Shown here: one piece after another, positions 1-8,190 of the stretch
How the letters are laid out: every line of letters starts with the position of its first letter
Position numbering within the stretch: position 1 is the first letter of the stretch
From: Corynebacterium freiburgense
GTDB taxonomy: Bacteria > Actinomycetota > Actinomycetes > Mycobacteriales > Mycobacteriaceae
Length of the DNA: 64,000 nt
Direction of reading: 5' to 3'
Assembly: GCF_030408815.1 (NCBI RefSeq)
Contig: NZ_CP047355.1
Location: 620,001-684,000, forward strand
Translations under genes and position numbers: made by a program
Notes under the pieces: generated by a model
What the model saw: the letters and a program-made list of their open reading frames with translations, nothing else
Told to the model about the DNA's origin: nothing
Databases searched by the model: none

Positions 1-535
1 TGCCGCAAAAGGCGAGATACATGCTTGGTAGGAATGGACGTTCACTTGCTAGGATGGTCGATACTAGGCTTAGCGGAAGAATTGACATCGGTGATGTAAG
101 GGCGCCAGCTTGGGCTGGAAGACTGAGGGCATAAAATTTATTAGCTAAGTCGGGTTTCTGAAGTGGCTGATTGTATATCTGGTAAATCGATGGGAATGCG
201 GAATACACAAGGTATCCATTACCGGTGAATGTGGTGATGAGATACAAGTAGGCCATGGCAAAGAAGACGTGCTTCTCGGGGGCTGGGAATTTTCGAATTA
301 GGTGATAGTGGGCGACTTCTATTGCGCCTGATCGCACCAAAATTGCATTAAGAATAGATATTGCGGCAATGTAAAGTACGAGCCAGAAAATCAGCGGATG
401 AATATTCCATGCTTGATAATAAAAGCATATTGGTATAGTTGCAATGATGCCAACTATTCCGGCGGTGATGAGTCCGTATCGCTTTCCAATTAAGAAAATA
501 AGTAATGGTGTGCCAGCAAATATAAGAAAATCCAC
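1..535 (-). CDS. Dcu-family C4-dicarboxylate transporter, 3' end outside the window
   Basis: Open frame on the minus strand running off the left edge; 178 codons are visible. It starts at GTG 533-535 behind a perfect AGGAGG. The product is very hydrophobic with several membrane helices. The stretch with TGNGYLVYSAFPSIYQIY and, about 35 residues on, SPMSILPLSLVSTIL lines up by eye with the matching part of E. coli DcuB (GTGHVVYTILPIIYD and SPVSVAVVSLVAML). Dcu proteins exchange or take up fumarate, malate and aspartate, and release succinate under anaerobic conditions. It lies after the importer operon terminator, so it is probably transcribed separately. The family call is from remembered alignment; the substrate is inferred. 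No ATPase for the neighbouring importer is visible here. Confidence 0.72.
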   Translation of the reverse strand, partial: MDFLIFAGTPLLIFLIGKRYGLITAGIVGIIATIPICFYYQAWNIHPLIFWLVLYIAAISILNAILVRSGAIEVAHYHLIRKFPAPEKHVFFAMAYLYLITTFTGNGYLVYSAFPSIYQIYNQPLQKPDLANKFYALSLPAQAGALTSPMSILPLSLVSTILASERPFLPSMYLAFCG

Positions 536-587
536 GAATCCTCCTTTGAGGATATTAAAGCTGAAGTTAGCATCGTGGAGTAGCCCC

Positions 588-616
588 AAAAAGCAGCTGG
601 CCTATTTTTAGCTGCT
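588..616 (-). terminator. terminator of the trehalose-type importer operon
   Basis: AGCAGCT and AGCTGCT arms (592-598, 610-616) form a 7-bp stem that, read on the minus strand, is followed by TTTT. The stem overlaps the last codons of the 65-residue membrane protein gene. It separates the ABC operon from the Dcu gene. Confidence 0.6.
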
Positions 617-805
617 GCGCCAACTAATTATGGTAAGTATCACTAGGATTAGTGCGAGCGCTGCTGGCCAAATTGCGGGTTCTGGGGCAAAAAGATTGAG
701 CACGGCTTGGATTACGGAGACCAAGGCAAAAAAGGAGAGAAATCCGGTGAGGGCATCACGTTGGAGTTTTCTCCTGGTTTCGCGGGTAGGGTCTTCGGGG
801 TCCAT
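608..805 (-). CDS. small two-helix membrane protein of the importer operon
   Basis: A 65-residue protein with a charged N terminus (MDPEDPTRETRRKLQRD) and two hydrophobic segments, about residues 21-40 and 45-62. It begins 17 bp after the stop of the second permease gene and is the last gene of the operon. C. glutamicum has small membrane-protein genes of unknown role beside its tus trehalose importer genes, so this is likely the local counterpart. No catalytic motif is visible. It could be an accessory or stability factor for the permeases, but that is inference from position only. Confidence 0.6.
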   Translation of the reverse strand: MDPEDPTRETRRKLQRDALTGFLSFFALVSVIQAVLNLFAPEPAIWPAALALILVILTIISWRSS

Positions 806-821
806 GTGAACATACTACCAA

Positions 822-1643
822 TTAGGCTTTTACGCCACCGGCTGTGAGCCCGGCAACAATTCTTCGCTGGAAAATAAGGACCATAATGACCAGCGGGATG
901 GTTACCAAAGATCCCGCCGCCATAATAGATGCGTAGGGGAATTCAAATGAGCTCGGGCCTGAGAACCTGGCAATTGCTACAGTAACCGGTTCGGTCGATG
1001 TGGAAGAAAGCTGCTTAGCCAGCATGAATTCATTCCAGGTGGCAATAAAAGCCAAGATTGCGGTGGTAAATAAGGCAGGGGCGGCAAGTGGGAGGAGCAC
1101 AAGCCGGAATGCTTGGCCGCGCGTCGCGCCGTCGACACGCGCCGCTTCTTCTAATTCCCATGGAAGCTGGCGGAAAAACGATACCAATGTGTAAATAGTA
1201 AGCGGCAATGCAAAGGAAATATTTGGAATAATCAATGCGCGATAGGTGCCAATCCAGCCGAGATCGCCAAAAAGCTGAAACAGTGGAGTGACTAATGCAA
1301 TGCCTGGGAACATAGAAGCGCCCAAAACAATACCGGTCACAAAACCCTTGCCGCGGAAATCCAGGCGAGCCAATGCATAGGCGGTAAAGACCCCGACAAG
1401 AACTGCAAGGAATGTTGTGAGGGCGCCAACAAGTAGGGAATTTCCGATGGCGCGTAAGAAATTATTGCCTTCGCTGGTGGAGAGGGCGTCGTAAAAGTTT
1501 TCTAATGTAACGTGGGTTGGCCAAGGGGTGGTATCGAACGTGTATTTCTTATCCCGTAATGCGGTGATCAGCATCCAATAAAATGGTGCCAAACCCCAAA
1601 TAAGGATCAGGACAACACCAGCATATGTGCGGACTGTTTTCAT
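822..1643 (-). CDS. tusG: ABC sugar importer permease, SugB/TusG type
   Basis: A 273-residue permease with six predicted helices. The EAA loop for docking the ATPase is visible as EAARVDGATRGQAFRLVLLP at about residues 167-186. The C terminus FQRRIVAGLTAGGVKA closely resembles that of mycobacterial SugB, which imports trehalose. The start overlaps the stop of the upstream permease by ATGA, so the two are translationally coupled and probably form the heterodimeric pore. Trehalose as substrate is inferred from synteny with C. glutamicum tusGFE and from the SugB-like tail; maltose-type sugars remain possible. These bacteria recycle trehalose released during mycolate transfer. Confidence 0.8.
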   Translation of the reverse strand: MKTVRTYAGVVLILIWGLAPFYWMLITALRDKKYTFDTTPWPTHVTLENFYDALSTSEGNNFLRAIGNSLLVGALTTFLAVLVGVFTAYALARLDFRGKGFVTGIVLGASMFPGIALVTPLFQLFGDLGWIGTYRALIIPNISFALPLTIYTLVSFFRQLPWELEEAARVDGATRGQAFRLVLLPLAAPALFTTAILAFIATWNEFMLAKQLSSTSTEPVTVAIARFSGPSSFEFPYASIMAAGSLVTIPLVIMVLIFQRRIVAGLTAGGVKA

Positions 1644-2605
1644 CGTGTAGCACCTTCCTTACGGGCGGCGCGGCCAGACACATCAGCGCCAAAGAATCGG
1701 ATCATAATAAATGCGACTGTAAAGATCAGCAAAAATACCAAAGTGGAAAGCGCGGAAGCTGAATTAAAGTTATTCTGTCGCATATCTTCTACCACGAGTT
1801 GTGAAATGGTTGCTGTTGGAGAATTCGAAGAACTGGAAATCATAATGACTGGTAGGTCATACATCCGTAATGCGTCCAAGGTTCGGAATAACACTGCGAC
1901 CATGAGCGCAGGTTTTACTAATGGCATGGTGATTTTTGTAAAAATCTGCCATCGGGAAGCACCATCAACGCGCGCGGCTTCATAAAGCTCATTCGGGATC
2001 ATTTGGAGACCAGCCAAAATGAGTAAGGCCATAAAGGGGGTGGTTTTCCAAACGTCAGCAATAATTACCGCAACGCGGGCTGCCCAAGGATCCGTTGTCC
2101 AATGGATATGAGTGCCTAATAAGGCATTAACAATTCCCCGATCCGCGAAAATAAACTGCCACAGTTTTGCGGTGACCGCAGTGGGAATGGCCCAAGGAAT
2201 CAATACGGCGGCTCGTAAAAAAGCACGCCCTTTAAATTCCTTATTCATGACCATTGCCATCCACATGCCAAGGATCGTCTCCAATGCCACGGTCACAATG
2301 GCAAAAAACAATGTAATGCGGACCGCTGGCCAGAAATCCGTGGCCAGCACTCCGGGAGGGCACGTGCCAATGGTGCCATCGGCACCCATACATCGTTGTG
2401 AAAGCCAATACCAATAGTGTTCAATTCCTGCGAAACCACCTTCAATAAAAATGCCGGTTTCCGGATCGAGGCGTTTATCCGCTTGGAAGGACAGCCAGAT
2501 AGCGCGCAAAATTGGATAGCCAATAACTACCGAAAGCACCGCTAGGGTCGGAGTAATTAAGAGAATGACTGCGCGCGTGGGTTTTTTGGTCACAGTGTTC
2601 CTCAC
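1640..2605 (-). CDS. tusF: ABC sugar importer permease, SugA/TusF type
   Basis: A 321-residue MalF-like permease. The EAA loop is EAARVDGASRWQIFTKITMP at about residues 211-230. Between the first two helices lies an exported loop of about 60 residues with two cysteines (RCMGADGTIGTCPP), which could form a disulfide. It partners with the downstream permease, with which it overlaps by four bases. It begins 84 bp after the binding-protein gene, and that gap holds a strong hairpin that should lower permease expression relative to the lipoprotein. The family is clear; trehalose specificity is inferred. Confidence 0.82.
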   Translation of the reverse strand: MRNTVTKKPTRAVILLITPTLAVLSVVIGYPILRAIWLSFQADKRLDPETGIFIEGGFAGIEHYWYWLSQRCMGADGTIGTCPPGVLATDFWPAVRITLFFAIVTVALETILGMWMAMVMNKEFKGRAFLRAAVLIPWAIPTAVTAKLWQFIFADRGIVNALLGTHIHWTTDPWAARVAVIIADVWKTTPFMALLILAGLQMIPNELYEAARVDGASRWQIFTKITMPLVKPALMVAVLFRTLDALRMYDLPVIMISSSSNSPTATISQLVVEDMRQNNFNSASALSTLVFLLIFTVAFIMIRFFGADVSGRAARKEGATR

Positions 2606-2640
2606 AATTGGTGTCAGTTTAGGTTGTGTGCAAAAACAAA

Positions 2641-2676
2641 AGCAGAGAGGGGAGAGCGTTCAATGCTCTCCCCTCT
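2641..2676 (-). terminator. attenuating hairpin between binding-protein and permease genes
   Basis: A perfect 12-bp stem (AGAGGGGAGAGC at 2646-2657, GCTCTCCCCTCT at 2665-2676) with a 7-base loop. On the minus strand it is followed by CTGCTTTTGTTTTTG, a T-rich tract. Such stem-loops after a solute-binding protein gene usually act as partial terminators or 3' stabilisers, giving excess binding protein over permease. Confidence 0.7.
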
Positions 2677-2689
2677 TAGTAATATTTCA

Positions 2690-3958
2690 TTACTTTGCGG
2701 CGTTGGAAATAGCTGCTTTCATATCTGCTGCAGCATCATCGACGCTTTTATCGGTGGTTAATGCAGCATAGGCATTATCTTGAATGGCCTTAGAAATAGC
2801 TGGGTAGAAGGGGCTCACAGGGCGTGGAGCGGCGTTTTCCAAGGATTCTTTGAGCGCTGGCAGGTATGGGTACTTATCAACCAAGCTTTGGTCTTCATAA
2901 ATCGATGCCAATACTGGCGGGAATGAAGCATCAGCGAAGGAAGTTTGGTTTTCCTCATTGATAATGAAGGTAATAAAGTCCCGAGCAGTGGCCTTGTGCT
3001 TGGAATTTACGTTAATTCCATTGTTGTAGCCACCAAGTGTGGAAACACCAACACCGTCTTTGCCTACTAGTGGCTGAACTTCGAATTTACCTGCAACGGC
3101 GGAGTTTGATTCCCCAGCATTATCAAACATATATGGCCAGTTAATGGCGTAGGCAGTTTCCCCACCAACAAATGCATTATTGGTTTCTTCTTCGGTAGCG
3201 CCCGTAGAAGACTTGGAAATCACACCTTGCTTATAGGCATCCACCATGGCTTGCATACCTTCTTTAGCCTCTGGGGAGTCCACAGCAGGAGTCTTACCGT
3301 CTGATTCAACAACGTGACCACCCCAACCTTCAATAAAGCCAACGGTGTTTACCGCAAGGCCTTCATATTGTTTGAGTTGGAGGGTGAGGCATTCCTTTTC
3401 TTCAGGGAGATCCTTGCAGGAATCAGCCAGTTCTGTGAAATTATTTGGCTTATTTGGTGCAAGTTCTGTATTGCGGAATAGCAATTGGCCATTGGTGTTT
3501 TGCGGAACTGCATAAAGGGTGCCGTTATAGGTTGCGGATTCCACAGTTGGTTGGAGAAGCTTGGAGGTGTCTACCTCAAGATCACCAGTGAGTGGAGCAA
3601 GCCATTGATTGGCGGCAAAGTCCGCAGTCCAAATTATGTCCAAAGCCATGACGTCATAGTCTGTGCTCTTTGCTTGGAGGGATTGGACGAGGGTTTCACG
3701 TTGGTCGTCTGATTCACCGGCGAGTTCCTTGAGCGTTACTTGCTCGTCGGGGTGTTCGGAGTTCCACTTTTCGATGATCGGCTTGAGCTTATCGGTGTCG
3801 TTTTTACCCATTGCGAATGTAATGGGTCCACGTGCGCCCGAAGCCTCGTCGGCGGCTTGGGAGCTGCTGCCTGTGGTACTGCCGGTGTCGGAGCTACATC
3901 CGACAAAGAGGGCGGCGGAGGCAAGCAGTGAAATAGTTGCCGCTGCAATGCGCTTCAT
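2690..3958 (-). CDS. tusE: trehalose-type ABC importer substrate-binding lipoprotein
   Basis: A 422-residue extracellular solute-binding protein of the MalE/LpqY type. The signal peptide is followed by a lipobox, LFVGC with Cys21, so the mature protein is lipid-anchored on the outer face of the membrane. A serine/threonine-rich linker leads to the two-lobed domain, with a typical ITFAMGKND first strand. It is the first gene of the operon, with an RBS (GAAGGAAG) before ATG 3958. The cluster has the two permeases but no ATP-binding gene on either side; in C. glutamicum the ATPase gene tusK lies beside tusE. A shared MsiK/SugC-type ATPase must be encoded elsewhere, or the importer is incomplete. 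Confidence 0.8.
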   Translation of the reverse strand: MKRIAAATISLLASAALFVGCSSDTGSTTGSSSQAADEASGARGPITFAMGKNDTDKLKPIIEKWNSEHPDEQVTLKELAGESDDQRETLVQSLQAKSTDYDVMALDIIWTADFAANQWLAPLTGDLEVDTSKLLQPTVESATYNGTLYAVPQNTNGQLLFRNTELAPNKPNNFTELADSCKDLPEEKECLTLQLKQYEGLAVNTVGFIEGWGGHVVESDGKTPAVDSPEAKEGMQAMVDAYKQGVISKSSTGATEEETNNAFVGGETAYAINWPYMFDNAGESNSAVAGKFEVQPLVGKDGVGVSTLGGYNNGINVNSKHKATARDFITFIINEENQTSFADASFPPVLASIYEDQSLVDKYPYLPALKESLENAAPRPVSPFYPAISKAIQDNAYAALTTDKSVDDAAADMKAAISNAAK

Positions 3959-4026
3959 AGGGATACTTCCTTCTCGTTTGGTTTTTCTGACGCAATCGAC
4001 AGAAGAAATTCACGTCCCCCCTAATG

Positions 4027-4056
4027 TAGTAACCCGAATCACTCATATGGTTACTA
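4027..4056. promoter_or_regulatory. tusE: wide inverted repeat upstream of the importer operon
   Basis: Perfect arms TAGTAACC (4027-4034) and GGTTACTA (4049-4056), separated by 14 bp. The site lies about 70 bp before the tusE start, and one arm abuts TACATT on the minus strand, a possible -10 box. It looks like an operator for a dimeric regulator rather than a terminator, since no T tract follows. The regulator is not known. Confidence 0.5.
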
Positions 4057-4108
4057 TGTGGGCTATTTAACCCAACTCGGGGGTAAATTGCGCAATCCTT
4101 TTTGGGTG

Positions 4109-4756
4109 CTAAGAATGCAATGGCAGGGTGACTCGCTCAGCCTTTGCAATGGCTGCAAGGCGCGTGGCGTCGGCAAGCCCAGTTACAATCACTGTAGAAC
4201 CGCCAGCGGCAAGCGGTTCCAGCACCTGAGCTGCAAAACTTTGTGCATCGGTCCATCCTGTTGCGAGGGTGCGAACCTTTGCCGGCAGGGATGTGGGGAC
4301 TATATCTGGAAGGGCCGGCGTGGGGGCATCAAATACATCACCATAAAGACGAACAGTGGGGCCGAAATCAATAATTCCGGGTGGAACCTCCCCACCCGTT
4401 TCTGCAATGCCGCGGCCAAATGGATCGTCGCTTACAAGCGCAATCCATCCTTCTAAATCAGCCAGGCGATCGGGGGCAGTGAAAAGCACGTCACCCTCGC
4501 CCGAGAATTTCGGTTCAATGCCTGCCGCTAATGCACCCAGCACTAAAACTACAGTTTGCCATCCGGCAGGAAGATCTATTCGAATGCTTTCGCCAGGGCT
4601 AAGATCAAACTCTTCTACCAGCATATTTGCCACTTTGGCAGCCCAGTTATCCAGCGTGATTGCGGAAAAATCAAGGCGGGCACCAGTAGTTTCGTTATAC
4701 ACAGTAAGTCTAGGCGTGGTGGCTTGGGCGTCTAATAGATGACGTAGCAGTTCCAT
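4109..4756 (-). CDS. TIGR03089 family protein (AMP-ligase N-domain remnant)
   Basis: A 215-residue protein matching the actinobacterial TIGR03089 family, which resembles the N-terminal part of acyl-CoA synthetase-like AMP-binding proteins but lacks the ATP-binding core. Visible parts are RLTVYNETTGARLDFS and LDNWAAKVANMLVEEFDL near residues 17-52, and GESIRIDLPAGWQTVVLVLG around 53-75. The family commonly sits next to the LytR-CpsA-Psr gene, as here: it starts 28 bp after that gene's stop on the same strand and is probably co-transcribed. Its biochemical role is unknown. The family match is from memory of the characteristic N-terminal half. Confidence 0.75.
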   Translation of the reverse strand: MELLRHLLDAQATTPRLTVYNETTGARLDFSAITLDNWAAKVANMLVEEFDLSPGESIRIDLPAGWQTVVLVLGALAAGIEPKFSGEGDVLFTAPDRLADLEGWIALVSDDPFGRGIAETGGEVPPGIIDFGPTVRLYGDVFDAPTPALPDIVPTSLPAKVRTLATGWTDAQSFAAQVLEPLAAGGSTVIVTGLADATRLAAIAKAERVTLPLHS

Positions 4757-4783
4757 GCGGCCTAGCGTATGCGAAGAAGTACC

Positions 4784-6379
4784 CTAGTTCACACAACGGG
4801 GGCCGTCGCCGCCAGCATTAAACTTTGGTGAGGCGCTTTCTTCATCTACTGGTGAACCAGGTTGCCCAACAGAAGTTTGCTGCGAGCTGGTTTCTTGCGT
4901 GGTTTCCTGGGAAGAAGGTCCGCGATAATCTGTGTGCACTACAACCGCGAGTTCACCGGGCTCTAAGGATGGAGAAACGCCGATCGGGACATCACCAAGG
5001 AGCTTCGCAAGTTCGCGGGCGGCAGGGTCATTGGCATTGGCTGAGAGTACTCGGGAATCGGTGTATAAACCTTCAGGGGCGTTGGTTACTTCCACAATGT
5101 TGTAGCCCAATTCGGTGAGATGATTGCCTACTCGGGCGCCTTCGCCGGAAACACCACCGGCATTTAATACATAGATATTGGCACTATGTTGTGGTTTTGC
5201 TGGGTCTTCAGGTGCCGGAGTTTCAGAAGAGCTAGGCGGGGTGTTACCCATTTCAGCGCGCTGATCTTTTGGTTTGAGCAATTGCTCAAAGAAGGTGTGC
5301 ACTTGTTTGGTATCCACCGTGACTACGGATTCGCCATAATCGCCCACACCGTCGATACTGGTAACGGGGATGGTTTCAAAGTGCACATTGCCGCCCGCAA
5401 GGTTTTGGAGCTGCAAACCAAATTGGGTGATATCCCAATTTTCATCGATAGTGACGCTTCGGCCGACGGCGGTAGAAAGCTCATTTAGCTTGCCTGGGGA
5501 GGATAATGTGCCAGAAGAAAGGACTTTATTGACCAATGAAGCCATAAATACCTGCTGGCGCACAATGCGGTCAAGGTCTCCGCGAGGAAGTCCGTGTCGC
5601 TGGCGCACAAAGGATAGCGCATCGGGGCCATTTAGGGTTTGGCGTCCAGCGGGGAAATCGGCACCGGAGAATTCATCGTACGTGGCATCGTTGAGGCAGA
5701 CGTCGACGCCGCCGACGGCGTCGGTAAGCAATACAAATCCCAGGAGGCCAACTTCAGCGTAATGGTCAACGGTTACACCAGTGAGGTCGGAAACAGCCTC
5801 GCTTAATGCGCGGCGCCCGGCGTCTTTTGCTTGGTTTTCACGAGTTGCTTCATTGCTTACGCCGTCTTCGATTAATTCCCCAAGGCGCTTGGCCTTATGG
5901 TTTCCATACACGCCATTAATCTTCATATTGCCAAATTCATCGTCGCGAATATAAGTATCACGAGGAATAGAAATGGCTGTAGCAGAGGTGCCGTCATTGG
6001 GCACGCGAATCAGCATAATAGTGTCAGTATTATCATTCGGTTCATCACCAGCGCGAAGCATAGCGATTTCGTCTGGAGTGAGAGCATTGCCTTGGGCATC
6101 AGAGCGGGAATCGGAACCCACAAGAAGGATATCTGTAGCACCATCTTTTGCTTGGCCAGGTCGGCTGCCTTCACCGTCGCCAAGACCTAGATTGCCAGTA
6201 CCGGATACGGTTTGGCTTAATGCCCCAACCAGGAAATACCCCATTCCGGAAAACACAAGGACCAACGTGGACATCAATGCCAGGAGTACACGTACGGCGC
6301 GTGGGCCTGCTTGCCGGAATGCCGCGGGTGCTGATGGTGCGGCCTGGATGTCGCGGACGGTACGGTACCGGTCGGTCAC
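4784..6379 (-). CDS. lcpA: LytR-CpsA-Psr (LCP) ligase, arabinogalactan attachment
   Basis: A 531-residue membrane-anchored LCP protein. A cytoplasmic N terminus of about 30 residues and one helix (about 30-54) precede the LCP domain, seen in DILLVGSDSRSD, DTIMLIRV, SIPRDTYI and SFVRQRHGLPRGDLDR, with the conserved Asp and Arg residues that bind the pyrophosphate lipid. A LytR_C domain follows at about residues 397-485 (ANIYVLNAGGVSGEGARVG). A serine/glutamine-rich tail ends in CVN, a tail I recall from other actinobacterial members. LCP enzymes transfer arabinogalactan from its lipid carrier to peptidoglycan; C. glutamicum LcpA is the main and probably essential enzyme. It is divergent from rmlD, which makes sugar for the same linkage unit. 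Confidence 0.88.
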   Translation of the reverse strand: MTDRYRTVRDIQAAPSAPAAFRQAGPRAVRVLLALMSTLVLVFSGMGYFLVGALSQTVSGTGNLGLGDGEGSRPGQAKDGATDILLVGSDSRSDAQGNALTPDEIAMLRAGDEPNDNTDTIMLIRVPNDGTSATAISIPRDTYIRDDEFGNMKINGVYGNHKAKRLGELIEDGVSNEATRENQAKDAGRRALSEAVSDLTGVTVDHYAEVGLLGFVLLTDAVGGVDVCLNDATYDEFSGADFPAGRQTLNGPDALSFVRQRHGLPRGDLDRIVRQQVFMASLVNKVLSSGTLSSPGKLNELSTAVGRSVTIDENWDITQFGLQLQNLAGGNVHFETIPVTSIDGVGDYGESVVTVDTKQVHTFFEQLLKPKDQRAEMGNTPPSSSETPAPEDPAKPQHSANIYVLNAGGVSGEGARVGNHLTELGYNIVEVTNAPEGLYTDSRVLSANANDPAARELAKLLGDVPIGVSPSLEPGELAVVVHTDYRGPSSQETTQETSSQQTSVGQPGSPVDEESASPKFNAGGDGPRCVN

Positions 6380-6440
6380 TGAGAAACTCCCAAAGTTACG
6401 ATGGTCCTTGTTTTTATTTCTAATTCAAGGAGTCTAAGCC

Positions 6441-7280
6441 ATGAGGGTTGCGGTGGTGGGTGGAGGCGGCCAAGTTGCCGCCGCGTTACGTCTCACACAA
6501 CCTCCAGATGCTCAAGTCCATTACCTTACGCGGACTGAACTTGATATTACGGATCCGACTGCTGTCGCCGCACATCCGGCGCTGGATGTAGACGTAATTA
6601 TCAATGCAGCAGCCTACACGGCGGTTGATCAGGCGGAGGAAAATCAAGGCCAAGCAATGGCCATTAATGGACATGCACCACGTTACCTAGCTCAACGTGG
6701 ACCCTACATTGTGCAACTGAGCACAGATTATGTATTTGGTGGGAATTTTCAACATCCACTGCGTATCGACGACCCGACCGCACCGGCTTCTGTATATGGC
6801 GCAACAAAACTGGTCGGTGAGCAAGCGGTACTCACTACAGCATCGCACGCCGCAGTTATTCGTACCGCTTGGGTATATAGCGGGCGGACATTGCCAATGC
6901 ATTCGTGTTTTGTATCCACCATGCTGGAATTAGCTGCACAGCAACGTGATATCCAGGTGGTGAATGATCAGATCGGGAGCCCAACCTATGCCATCGATCT
7001 AGCACGTGGACTCTGGGATGTGGTTGTACAACAGCCGGAGGGAATTCTTCACGCGGTGGGGGAGGGGCAAGCTTCCTGGTGGGATGTGGCGCGAGAGGTT
7101 TTTGAATGTGCCGGGGCTGATCCGTCCAGGGTCTTGCCATGTGCTTCTGAGCAATTTCCCAGGCCAGCCCCACGGCCTGCTTGGTCTGTGCTCGATACTT
7201 CATCATGGAAGGCTGCGGGTTTCCAGCCCTTACCTGCGTGGCAAACGGGTGTAGCACGTGCGACTACGGCTAGAATCTAG
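6441..7280 (+). CDS. rmlD: dTDP-4-dehydrorhamnose reductase
   Basis: A 279-residue short-chain reductase making dTDP-L-rhamnose, the donor for the rhamnose in the arabinogalactan linker. The NADPH loop GGGGQVAAAL is at residues 7-16, STDYVFGG at 94-101, and the catalytic pair is in YGATK (Tyr119, Lys123). The start has an AAGGAG box 9 bp upstream. It overlaps wbbL by one base, giving the order rmlD-wbbL-rmlA2 found in M. tuberculosis Rv3266c-Rv3264c. The promoter must lie in the 61 bp shared with lcpA. Confidence 0.92.
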   Translation: MRVAVVGGGGQVAAALRLTQPPDAQVHYLTRTELDITDPTAVAAHPALDVDVIINAAAYTAVDQAEENQGQAMAINGHAPRYLAQRGPYIVQLSTDYVFGGNFQHPLRIDDPTAPASVYGATKLVGEQAVLTTASHAAVIRTAWVYSGRTLPMHSCFVSTMLELAAQQRDIQVVNDQIGSPTYAIDLARGLWDVVVQQPEGILHAVGEGQASWWDVAREVFECAGADPSRVLPCASEQFPRPAPRPAWSVLDTSSWKAAGFQPLPAWQTGVARATTARI

Positions 7281-8161
7281 TGGCTGTGAACACTCCAATA
7301 GCCGTTATTACCGTAACGTACTCGCCTGGCAAGTACCTCAAAGATTTTTTAGAGTCCGTACCACACGCCACTCATAGGCCGACACATATTGTTATGGCAG
7401 ATAATGGCTCTACAGATGGTATCCCGGAAGCAGCAGCCAGGGATACCATCGAATTCCTGCCTACCGGTGGAAATATTGGGTATGGAAGTGCTATCAATGT
7501 CGCGGCGCGCGCATTGGCGGGGCGTCGAAACGCGGGCGAAATAGACACCGAATTCTTTGTGGTCAGTAACCCAGATGTCGTGTTTGATCCCGGTGCCATT
7601 GACGCAATGATTGAGTGTGCACACCGTCACCCGCAAGCTGCGGCAATTGGGCCTTATATCCGTGAACCTGATGGGTCAGCATATCCCTCTGCACGCGCTG
7701 TACCAACACTTCGTAATGGTATTGGGCATGCACTTTTTGGCACTATTTGGCCAAATAATCCATGGTCCAAGTCCTATAAAGATAATGCAGATATGACCCG
7801 TGAACGGCCAGCTGGATGGCTTTCAGGTTCATGTTTATTGCTTCGCTGGGATGCGTTTGACGCCATTGGCGGATTTGATGAACGCTACTTTATGTATATG
7901 GAAGATGTGGATCTGGGGGACCGCTTTAGTCGCGCCGGATATAGCAATATCTTTTGTCCTTCCGCGCAGATTATGCATGCAAAAGGCCATGCTGCGGGCG
8001 AACACCCGGAAATTATGCTGCCAGCGCACCACGATAGCGCATACCGGTTCCAGGCTGACCGGCATCCAGGAATCTGGCAAGCTCCATTACGCGCCGCGCT
8101 GTGGCTTGGTTTGCGAGTCCGCGCTGCCGTAGTTGTGGGAGCTACGAAAATTCGAAAGTGA
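7280..8161 (+). CDS. wbbL: rhamnosyltransferase of the arabinogalactan linkage unit
   Basis: A 293-residue GT2-type (GT-A fold) glycosyltransferase. The nucleotide-sugar region shows TYSPGKYLKDFLESVP and ADNGSTDG near residues 12-45, the metal-binding stretch VSNPDVVF near 95, and the family signature GWLSGSCLLL followed by GGFDERYFMYMEDVDLGDR. WbbL adds rhamnose from dTDP-rhamnose to GlcNAc-P-P-decaprenol, the second step of linker synthesis and essential in mycobacteria. GTG start, overlapping the rmlD stop by one base (TAGTG). Soluble or peripheral, facing the cytoplasm. Confidence 0.9.
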   Translation: MAVNTPIAVITVTYSPGKYLKDFLESVPHATHRPTHIVMADNGSTDGIPEAAARDTIEFLPTGGNIGYGSAINVAARALAGRRNAGEIDTEFFVVSNPDVVFDPGAIDAMIECAHRHPQAAAIGPYIREPDGSAYPSARAVPTLRNGIGHALFGTIWPNNPWSKSYKDNADMTRERPAGWLSGSCLLLRWDAFDAIGGFDERYFMYMEDVDLGDRFSRAGYSNIFCPSAQIMHAKGHAAGEHPEIMLPAHHDSAYRFQADRHPGIWQAPLRAALWLGLRVRAAVVVGATKIRK

Positions 8162-8190
8162 ACTTAGAGTTGAAAGGTAACCACCTAGCG

